NCBI RefSeq assembly: GCF_001592085.1
Contig: NZ_BCWD01000008.1
Span: 1 to 64,000 of the forward strand
Length of the DNA: 64,000 nt
Direction of reading: 5' to 3'
Source: Levilactobacillus senmaizukei DSM 21775 = NBRC 103853
GTDB lineage: Bacteria > Bacillota > Bacilli > Lactobacillales > Lactobacillaceae
The notes beneath the pieces were generated by a model, which saw only the letters and a list, made by a program, of their open reading frames with translations, made no database searches and was not told the DNA's origin. The stretch's first letter is position 1, and each line of letters begins with the position of its first letter. A program made the translations under genes and the position numbers. Positions 10,101 to 15,843 of the stretch are shown here, one piece after another.

Positions 10101-10684
10101 AAGTGAAGGAGCGTTACGACTTTCTGACGCAGCAGCGGGATGACCTGCTGACCGCTAAGGATCAGTTGACCACTACGATGACGGAGCTCGATGATCAAGT
10201 GAAAACGCGCTTCAAAGCTAGTTTTGACCAGATTGCGGCGAAGTTCACGGCCACCTTCCGGCAGATGTTTGGTGGCGGGACGGCAGAGCTAGTGTTAACT
10301 GATCCCGCTGATCTGTTAACCACGGGAATCGATATTATGGCGCAGCCGCCTGGTAAGAAGTTCCAAAACATGGGACTCTTGTCTGGGGGCGAACGGGCAT
10401 TGACCGCCATTACCCTGTTATTTGCTATCTTACAGGTACAACCCGTGCCATTTTGTATCCTGGATGAGGTAGAAGCGGCCTTGGATCCGGCTAACGTGAC
10501 CCGTTTCGCCCGTTATATCCATCAATTCCAAGATCAAACTCAATTCATTGTCATTACCCACCGTAAAGAAACCATGGTTCAAGCCGATATTTTGTACGGT
10601 GTGACCATGCAAGAATCCGGCGTTTCCAAAATGGTCGCCGTTGATCTTGACCAAGAAACCACCACGGAAAGGAAGCCATCTTAA
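7130..10684 (+). CDS. smc: Chromosome partition protein SMC
   Basis: Condensin ATPase that compacts and segregates the chromosome together with ScpA and ScpB (not in the window). The 1184 residues show the classic layout: N-terminal head with Walker A GPNGSGKSN (31-39), a long coiled coil rich in Gln, Ala and Glu, a hinge around 500-660 containing GGFYQGVRAIL and GGDVVSASGAITGG, a second coiled coil, and a C-terminal head with LLSGGERALTAI signature and Walker B FCILDEVEAALD. The unusually Gln-rich coiled coils are typical of lactobacillar SMC. Its stop codon overlaps the ftsY start by one base, indicating translational coupling. Confidence 0.97.
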   Translation: MRLKTLEISGFKSFADKTRIDFLPGMTGIVGPNGSGKSNISEAVRWVLGEQSAKSLRGSKMPDVIFAGSADRHPLNRAAVAITFDNSDHYLKSDYTELTISRVLYRNGDSDYQLNGQSCRLKDITELLMDSGMGQDSFSIISQGRVEAIFNSKPEDRRNIIEEVAGVYKYRKHKEKAQRELDDTMAYLNRVEDIIAELEGRLEPLEEQSSLAEDYLDQQKKFALLDRTQLVRQLHTEMDQKRTVDTAVQEKQTQVVNHQRSEQKQTTTVQSLKHQQTDLLAQKDALQAKLVSATRLVEQSQGQVNLSGEQQRHQAEQRQQLEQQLTETQDQIKDNRDQLAAVQEKLTALTAEMATVKQAIHDLTKATDPRVLADIRQQIEKQRNTYFDQKQQVANWRNEQQYLQQDQERRQQAGQRVRQQLTTLQSDATMATDAVAELTTQATTMKNCLNQAEQDLDAEAGNYQRVDQQYQGLQHNWQSALEVYQRAQTKVASQQAASAEYGGFYQGVRAILKQRERFRGLLGAVSELLQVPDRYTTAVEFALGGQLQQVVVDDETTAKAAVGYLRKQRAGRATFLPLSTIRGRQIDRNTLSLLHSMPGYLGIGSDLVTIDAQAQVILQYLLGTTVFAANLDNAVAISQRIHHRYRVVSLGGDVVSASGAITGGQTKQNHSSVLRQQQELQQLEGSIKQMKQQLAEQETKIKAQRSLLMDSEKRRQDLQATINERQPQCRQLDDRLANAQTTADQAQRKLAAAQLEIKQATAEDDDHKATELIEQIKTGEAAIAETAVRVKELQARLATLGTDQEAQQATLSQKQAWLAGAKERRQQQSATVQQLTSDEAAANDRIQNLRDQLTQLDQQHALTPAAAQDQLKAAQVDRQQIEADLATTNDQLTTVNDDLAAAETANQRTSGLLQLANDDLQRAQVQQTRLAALIDQQQNQLSEKYSLSLAAAEKDVSDIAPDDLAVQLKLLKRGLDEIGTVNVHAIDEYHEVKERYDFLTQQRDDLLTAKDQLTTTMTELDDQVKTRFKASFDQIAAKFTATFRQMFGGGTAELVLTDPADLLTTGIDIMAQPPGKKFQNMGLLSGGERALTAITLLFAILQVQPVPFCILDEVEAALDPANVTRFARYIHQFQDQTQFIVITHRKETMVQADILYGVTMQESGVSKMVAVDLDQETTTERKPS

Positions 10685-12018
10685 TGGGATTATTTGATAT
10701 TTTTCGGCGCCGGGCCAAGGAAGAACCGAACAGCCAGGCCGAGAATGAAACGCCAGTCAGTGAAAACGATGCCGCCACTGAAGCACCGGTAGCTAGCGAG
10801 GCTACTGAAACGAGTGAGACGACCAGTGAAGCGACACCCGCTGTTAGCGAAAGTGAGGCAACTGAACCGGTTAGCAAGAGTGAAACCGATGCGATCAGCG
10901 AGTCCACGTCTGACGAATCAGAGCCAAGTGAAACAGCTACTAACGAGACCGTTACCACTAGTGCGGCCGAAGATTCTACGAGTGACACCTCGGAGAGTGA
11001 AGCACCGCTTGAGGAGTCTGAGGCCGAGCCAACACCGGTGGATGAAACCGAAACGCCCGTCGAAAAGACCGACGAACAGCTCTACGACCAAGGATTAGAG
11101 AAGACGCGAACCACTTTTGGTGAGCGACTGAACGCCTTACTGGCCAACTTCCGCCATGTTGACGAGAGTTTCTTCGATGACTTGGAGGAAACTTTGATTG
11201 GAGCCGATGTTGGGTTCGACATGGCCGTCAAGTTGAGTGATGAACTGCGTGACGAAGTTAAACTTCAAAATGCTAAGAAACCGCAGGATGTGCAAAACGT
11301 CGTCGTTGAAAAGCTGGTTGAAATCTATGATGCCGCCGGAAACGATGAGCGTACCACGTTGAATATGGCCGAGTCCGGGCCCACGGTGATTCTGTTTGTT
11401 GGGGTTAACGGGGTTGGAAAAACCACGACCATTGGTAAGATGGCCAACCGGTACCATGAGGCTGGCAAGAAGGTGTTACTGGCTGCTGCGGACACGTTCC
11501 GGGCCGGTGCCACCGAACAGCTCGATGTTTGGGCTAAGCGGGCCGACGTGGATATTGTGACGGGGAAACCCCAATCGGATCCGGCTGCGGTGGTGTTTGA
11601 TGCCGTACAAAAGGCCAAAAAAGAGGATTATGACATTCTCTTTGTCGATACGGCTGGTCGGCTTCAAAACAAGGTTAACTTGATGAATGAGCTGTCGAAG
11701 ATGAAGCGGATAATTACCCGTGAAATTCCGGCGGCGCCACATGAAGTGTTACTGGTGTTGGACGCGACGACCGGGCAAAACGCCTTGACGCAAGCGAAGT
11801 TATTTAAGGAATCCACCGATGTCACTGGGATTGTGTTGACCAAGTTGGACGGAACCGCCCGTGGGGGGATTGTCCTGGCCATTCGCAATGAACTTCACGT
11901 TCCCGTGAAGTTCATTGGCCTAGGTGAACAAATCTCTGACTTGCGGCCATTTGACCCGAATGAGTTTGTTTATGGCTTGTTCAAGGGCCTCATCGATGTT
12001 AATGCTTTGAAAAAATAA
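10684..12018 (+). CDS. ftsY: Signal recognition particle receptor FtsY
   Basis: GTPase receptor that docks ribosome-SRP complexes at the membrane. Residues 1-10 (MGLFDIFRRR) form the short membrane-binding basic helix. Residues 11-135 are a low-complexity A domain very rich in Glu, Ser and Thr. The N domain follows (about 140-225) and then the G domain with P-loop GVNGVGKTT (240-248), DTAGRLQ and TKLDGTARGG. The total of 444 residues is long for the family only because of the acidic region. It is coupled to smc by a TAATG overlap; AAAGGAAG lies upstream. Confidence 0.96.
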   Translation: MGLFDIFRRRAKEEPNSQAENETPVSENDAATEAPVASEATETSETTSEATPAVSESEATEPVSKSETDAISESTSDESEPSETATNETVTTSAAEDSTSDTSESEAPLEESEAEPTPVDETETPVEKTDEQLYDQGLEKTRTTFGERLNALLANFRHVDESFFDDLEETLIGADVGFDMAVKLSDELRDEVKLQNAKKPQDVQNVVVEKLVEIYDAAGNDERTTLNMAESGPTVILFVGVNGVGKTTTIGKMANRYHEAGKKVLLAAADTFRAGATEQLDVWAKRADVDIVTGKPQSDPAAVVFDAVQKAKKEDYDILFVDTAGRLQNKVNLMNELSKMKRIITREIPAAPHEVLLVLDATTGQNALTQAKLFKESTDVTGIVLTKLDGTARGGIVLAIRNELHVPVKFIGLGEQISDLRPFDPNEFVYGLFKGLIDVNALKK

Positions 12019-12051
12019 GGCTAAAGTTTTGGGAAAATCCAGGAGCTGGGG

Positions 12052-12756
12052 GTGTGGCTGATGAAGAAGCGCCGATGGTTGGTTATTGGCGTTGGCCTCA
12101 TCGTTTTCTGCCTTTTCGCGGGAATGCTTATTTCGGATATTGAGTTTCTGGTTGAAAATGACATCGATCACTGGGATTTTAAGGTGCTGCTGTTCTTGGG
12201 CCTGACCGGGGTTGGATTACTCTTGGCACTGGCTTCGGTGATCATGAATAAGTTCTTTAGTCGACACCTCGTCGTGCCAGTCTTCCTCGTTATTTTGATT
12301 TTAGGCGTCAGGGCGTTGCCGGTCCGGTGGGGTGACTATCGTAAGGTGATCTATCCGATCAGCGACTCGGAAGTGGAGCGGGTCTCCCGGCTCAAGTTGA
12401 GCCAGGATGATGAGCATCTGATCTACTTGTACCGGTCAGACAACCAAGCGTCTATTCGGTTCATGTCAAAGATGAAGACTTATTTAAAGACCGGTGATCA
12501 GAGCGTCTACGCCTATGACCTGACAAAAGCCCAAGCGAAAATGACGACCGGGCAGTATTCAGCGCTTATCAAGCGGTTGGGGGTCAACGCGCTTCCCGCC
12601 ATTGTTTTCAGTTATCGTGGTTTTAAGCATAGTAGACCGTATGCGGTTACCTTTAACGCCATTAACGAGCAGACGAGGTTTTCTAAGCTGAAGGCCTATT
12701 TGGATGGTGATCGGGAGAAAACTTCTGGACCGGGAATTGTTTTTAAAGGCAGCTAA
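12052..12756 (+). CDS. Membrane-anchored thioredoxin-fold protein without CxxC, unknown function
   Basis: Not a recognised named gene. The 234-residue product has three hydrophobic segments (about 8-28, 44-64 and 70-90) followed by a roughly 130-residue domain. That domain reads like a thioredoxin fold: strand HLIYLYRSDN, a helix, strand SVYAYDLTKA, then LIKRLGVNALPAIVFSYRG, where ALPAIV sits where thioredoxins have their cis-proline. The position of the CxxC motif is occupied by RSDNQASI, so redox activity is unlikely. By topology the domain could lie outside the membrane. The GTG start at 12052 is 6 bases from AGGAG; ATG at 12061 is the alternative. It follows ftsY by 33 bases and may be cotranscribed with it. 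Confidence 0.7.
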   Translation: MWLMKKRRWLVIGVGLIVFCLFAGMLISDIEFLVENDIDHWDFKVLLFLGLTGVGLLLALASVIMNKFFSRHLVVPVFLVILILGVRALPVRWGDYRKVIYPISDSEVERVSRLKLSQDDEHLIYLYRSDNQASIRFMSKMKTYLKTGDQSVYAYDLTKAQAKMTTGQYSALIKRLGVNALPAIVFSYRGFKHSRPYAVTFNAINEQTRFSKLKAYLDGDREKTSGPGIVFKGS

Positions 12757-12802
12757 CGTTAACGATTCAATTGAATAATGTTAGTTGAATGCTGGCATAA
12801 TG

Positions 12803-12840
12803 AATGGTGTCCTTAGAAATTAGGGACGCCATTTTTTTGG
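12803..12840 (+). terminator. Terminator of the rnc-smc-ftsY transcript
   Basis: AATGGTGTCC and GGGACGCCATT form a stem with one G-U pair around TTAGAAATTA, followed by seven T. Confidence 0.85.
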
Positions 12841-13177
12841 TGAAAGAAACCGGTTGCCGTCTAGCGACACACTTGGTGGATTTTTTAAGTTGGGTGGTGG
12901 AGTTGGCCTTTATTTTAAGGTGGACCTAAGTAAAAATGCGAACGCGGTCGTTAGTGTCGGGGTGTGTAGCGATCATGAACGCTGGCTTTGAGCTGATGAC
13001 TGGCGAAGACTTTGGCTTAATTGATTCCAAGCCAAGTGAAGGCTTAAAAGGTCAGTGATGGAGAAGCTTTAGGTGACAATTAACTGGCGGGTCTTGGATG
13101 ATGAGGTGAAGATCGCCCGTTTATTTAAAGCCAGAGACTCGGTTATCTAACTGTCACGGCTAGGGAGAAATTATCTT
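12841..13177. other. Gene-free stretch, possible degraded DNA
   Basis: About 340 bases without a credible gene. The last part contains a short open segment, VTINWRVLDDEVKIARLFKA, directly before the dead secreted-protein gene; it has no ribosome site and may be the tail of another decayed gene. No RNA gene or repeat was recognised. Confidence 0.5.
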
Positions 13178-13536
13178 ATGAAGAAAATCGTTCAAGCAAG
13201 GCTGATTCTAGGCGTTGGTGCGGGGCGTGTCGGTGTGACTAGCATCACGGCATCTGCCAACAGTCAGTATTCGGCTAAGCGGACCAAATCAGTTCGCTTG
13301 GTCTGGCGAAAGAGCATGAAACGTCATGCCATGACGGCCACAAAAGGGGCCGGTATTCACGGCATTTAGCGATTCGTTATAGTAACAACGACGTGACCCC
13401 ATCGGCGGGGTATCCCGCCGCAAAGCAGGCCCAGTATCGGGGCTGGCGCATTGGTGTCCGGACTCAGATCAACAATGAGTGGGGTGAAGACATCTCTGAA
13501 GGTGACGCTGCTACTTACCTAGCACCAGTCAAATAA
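13178..13536 (+). pseudogene. Frameshifted secreted-protein gene, paralog of the gene at 24252
   Basis: The first 58 codons encode MKKIVQARLILGVGAG and then ASANSQYSAKRTKSVRLVWRKS, nearly identical to the intact gene at 24252. Within GGGGCCGG (13347-13354) one base is missing relative to the paralog, which has GCCCGG at that point. The original frame then stops at TAG 13367. In the shifted frame the match continues (RYSRHLAIRYSNNDVTP), then departs into a different C-terminus that ends at TAA 13534-13536 with GEDISEGDAATYLAPVK. The hydrophobic core of the signal peptide also contains two Arg residues not in the paralog, consistent with decay. A good ribosome site (AGGGAG) remains. Confidence 0.8.
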
Positions 13537-13558
13537 TTAAGCGATTTTTATTTTGACG

Positions 13559-13592
13559 AAGCAATTCCTTAAAACGAGGAGTTGCTTTTTTA
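13559..13592 (+). terminator. Terminator after the decayed secreted-protein gene
   Basis: AAGCAATTCCT pairs with AGGAGTTGCTT (one G-U) and six T follow. Confidence 0.8.
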
Positions 13593-13621
13593 TCGTTTAC
13601 CGGTCAAGTCCGCGAAAAAAA

Positions 13622-13650
13622 TTGACGCGCCCGGTAAAAATCGGTACTCT
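13622..13650 (+). promoter_or_regulatory. ylxM-ffh promoter
   Basis: TTGACG, 17-base spacer, TACTCT; 35 bases before the ylxM start codon. Confidence 0.75.
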
Positions 13651-13684
13651 AGTAGAGTGTGTAACTATGTGGGAGGACCCCAGT

Positions 13685-14026
13685 ATGGAGCTTGAAAAAA
13701 ACAATCGAATTAATTCCTTATTTGCGTTCTACCAGCCGTTACTGACTGCAAAGCAGAATAACTATATGCAGCTTTACTATGGGGACGATTATTCCCTGGG
13801 TGAGATTGCGGAGGAATATAGCGTCAGTCGGCAGGCGGTGTACGATAACCTGCGACGGACCGAGAAAATTCTCGACGACTACGAAGAGAAGTTGCATCTC
13901 TTCCAAGAATTTACCGCCAGAAATGACCAAGCGGATGAAATTCAGGCCTATGTGGCCCAAAATTATCCGCACGATGGCAAGCTCAATCGGCTCGTGGCGG
14001 GCTTAGAAAATCTAGAAGAACAATGA
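13685..14026 (+). CDS. ylxM: SRP-associated DNA-binding-like protein YlxM
   Basis: A 113-residue helix-turn-helix protein of the YlxM/SatA family (DUF134-like sigma70 region 4 fold). The HTH is visible as [21 protein letters not shown] around residues 37-57. Family members are encoded next to ffh and are reported in streptococci to act with the signal recognition particle. ATG at 13685 was chosen because GGGAGG lies 8 bases upstream; extending the frame to TTG 13553 would run back through the promoter. The gene is 19 bases from ffh and forms an operon with it. Confidence 0.9.
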   Translation: MELEKNNRINSLFAFYQPLLTAKQNNYMQLYYGDDYSLGEIAEEYSVSRQAVYDNLRRTEKILDDYEEKLHLFQEFTARNDQADEIQAYVAQNYPHDGKLNRLVAGLENLEEQ

Positions 14027-14045
14027 AAGTTAGGTGGCAAATCGA

Positions 14046-15488
14046 ATGGCGTTTGAAGGTTTAACTGAACGACTACAAGGCGCGATGCGTAAGCTTCGTG
14101 GCAAAGGTAAAATTTCCGAAAAGGACCTCCGCGAAACCATGCGGGAGATTCGGCTGGCCCTCCTAGAGGCCGACGTTAACTTCACGGTTGTCAAAGACTT
14201 TGTGAAGCAGGTTCGTGACCGGGCGATGGGGGCCGATGTCCTCGAGGGGTTAAATCCGGCCCAACAAATCGTTAAGATTGTTGACGAAGAATTAACTAAG
14301 ACCATGGGGGACGAGGCCGTCTCCTTGAACAAATCACCCAAGATTCCAACCATTATCATGATGGTCGGTCTTCAAGGGGCTGGTAAGACGACTACGGCCG
14401 GCAAGCTGGCACTGAAGTTAAAGGACGAAGAGCATGCCCGGCCATTAATGATTGCGGGCGACGTTTACCGGCCAGCTGCCATTGACCAATTGGTTCAGGT
14501 AGCCGAGGGCATCGATGTGCCGGTCTTCCAATTAGGAACCGATGTCAACCCGGTAGAAATTGTTCGGCAAGGGTTGGCCCAGGCCGCCGAGAACCATAAT
14601 GATTACGTGATCATCGATACCGCTGGTCGTTTGCAAATTGACGAGCAACTGATGAACGAATTGAGTGAAATTAAAGATCTGGCTCATCCCGATGAAATTC
14701 TGCTGACGGTTGATGCCATGACCGGTCAAAATGCCGTGGCTACTGCCGAAGGGTTCAACGATAAGTTGGATGTTACGGGGGTTGTCCTGACCAAGTTGGA
14801 TGGCGATACCCGTGGTGGGGCCGCACTGTCTATTCGGGCCGTGACCGGCAAGCCAATCAAGTTTATTGGTCAAGGTGAAAAGATGACCGACTTGGACGTC
14901 TTCCATCCCGACCGGATGGCGTCTCGGATCCTGGGGATGGGGGACATGCTATCCCTGATCGAAAAGACCCAGAAGGACTTTGATGAGAAGCAGGCCAAGG
15001 CCTTAACGGAGAAAATTCAGGAAAATTCCTTTGATTTCGATGACTTCTTAGACCAATTGGAGCAGATTCAAAAGATGGGGCCCATGGAAGAGATCATGAA
15101 GATGATTCCGGGCATGGCGAACAATCCTGCCCTGAAGAATGTTCAAATGGATCCTAAAGACATGGACCACTTAAAGGCGGTTGTCTACTCGATGACCCCC
15201 CAAGAACGAGCCAATCCCGATGTTCTGAACCCTTCACGGCGGCGACGGATTGCGGCTGGTTCCGGTCGTCCGGTACAGGCGGTTAATCGGATGATTAAGC
15301 AATTTAATCAGATGAAGAAGACCATGAACCAGATGTCAAAGGGGAACATGGCCGGCGTCGAACAGATGATGGGCAGTGCCGGTGGCAGTGGCCTGGGTGG
15401 TCGGATGCAGAAGCTGGCTTTGAACCGGATGTCACGACAAATGAAGAAGAATAAGAAGAAACGTTTGAAGCGTAAGAAGCGCCGTTAA
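14046..15488 (+). CDS. ffh: Signal recognition particle protein Ffh
   Basis: GTPase that binds signal sequences and the 4.5S RNA and hands nascent chains to FtsY. The 480 residues comprise an N domain starting MAFEGLTERLQ, a G domain with P-loop GLQGAGKTT (108-116), DTAGRLQ and TKLDGDTRGG, and a methionine-rich M domain (about 300-440) ending in a lysine/arginine-rich tail. ATG at 14046 is preferred to GTG at 14034: AGGTGG is 8 bases upstream and the resulting N-terminus matches the family. The SRP RNA gene is not in this window. Confidence 0.97.
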   Translation: MAFEGLTERLQGAMRKLRGKGKISEKDLRETMREIRLALLEADVNFTVVKDFVKQVRDRAMGADVLEGLNPAQQIVKIVDEELTKTMGDEAVSLNKSPKIPTIIMMVGLQGAGKTTTAGKLALKLKDEEHARPLMIAGDVYRPAAIDQLVQVAEGIDVPVFQLGTDVNPVEIVRQGLAQAAENHNDYVIIDTAGRLQIDEQLMNELSEIKDLAHPDEILLTVDAMTGQNAVATAEGFNDKLDVTGVVLTKLDGDTRGGAALSIRAVTGKPIKFIGQGEKMTDLDVFHPDRMASRILGMGDMLSLIEKTQKDFDEKQAKALTEKIQENSFDFDDFLDQLEQIQKMGPMEEIMKMIPGMANNPALKNVQMDPKDMDHLKAVVYSMTPQERANPDVLNPSRRRRIAAGSGRPVQAVNRMIKQFNQMKKTMNQMSKGNMAGVEQMMGSAGGSGLGGRMQKLALNRMSRQMKKNKKKRLKRKKRR

Positions 15489-15542
15489 CCTAATGGTGTT
15501 GGTCGTGCAGGTTCTTAATTGGCGGCCGGCGTGAGAACGAGG

Positions 15543-15576
15543 TAGGGCAGTGACCACGGTCATTGTCCTATTTTTT
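15543..15576 (+). terminator. ffh terminator
   Basis: TAGGGCAGTGACC pairs with GGTCATTGTCCTA (G-U wobbles allowed) around a two-base loop, followed by T6. Confidence 0.85.
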
Positions 15577-15614
15577 AATAAATCAATAATGTTAACCATT
15601 TAATCGCTTTTTTG

Positions 15615-15643
15615 TAGACTGAGCAAGGAAACTCCGGTATAAT
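15615..15643 (+). promoter_or_regulatory. Promoter of the riboswitch-ATPase transcript
   Basis: TAGACT, 17-base spacer, perfect TATAAT at 15638-15643, about 18 bases upstream of the riboswitch P1 helix. Confidence 0.7.
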
Positions 15644-15657
15644 TCTGGTTATAGAAG

Positions 15658-15744
15658 CTACATAAGGGAGTAACTAGCAGACCTCTGCGGCAATATCGTC
15701 AGCAAGAAGCCATTCCGGTATTGTCTTAAATAGTGAGACTTATG
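15658..15744 (+). promoter_or_regulatory. yybP-ykoY manganese riboswitch
   Basis: The segment has the conserved blocks of this aptamer: AAGGGAGTAACTAGC near the 5' side, then GCCATTCCGGTATTGTC and GTGAGAC on the 3' side. The P1 helix is closed by CATAAG (15661-15666) and CTTATG (15739-15744). Known members of this class bind Mn2+ and switch on manganese exporters. In Lactococcus the class controls a P-type ATPase, and here too the next gene is a P-type ATPase. An overlapping terminator follows directly. Confidence 0.85.
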
Positions 15745-15790
15745 GGCGTCCACAATTATTTTTGTGTGCGCGCGTGGGTCTCTTTTCTTT
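15735..15790 (+). terminator. Riboswitch-controlled terminator
   Basis: The 5' arm 15735-15755 (beginning GAGACTTATG) pairs with 15762-15782 (ending GTGGGTCTC) with two mismatches and several G-U pairs, followed by TTTTCTTTT. The 5' arm contains CTTATG, the 3' strand of aptamer P1, so terminator and bound aptamer cannot coexist. This predicts Mn2+ binding prevents termination. Confidence 0.75.
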
Positions 15791-15843
15791 TCCGCTGAAT
15801 ATGGAAAAGGAGGCCGGCCGGACACGACAGGAGGAATGGATTA

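Noticed and set aside
12841-13177. Small gene ending in VTINWRVLDDEVKIARLFKA
   Set aside because: No start codon with a ribosome site in frame and no recognisable family; at best a remnant.
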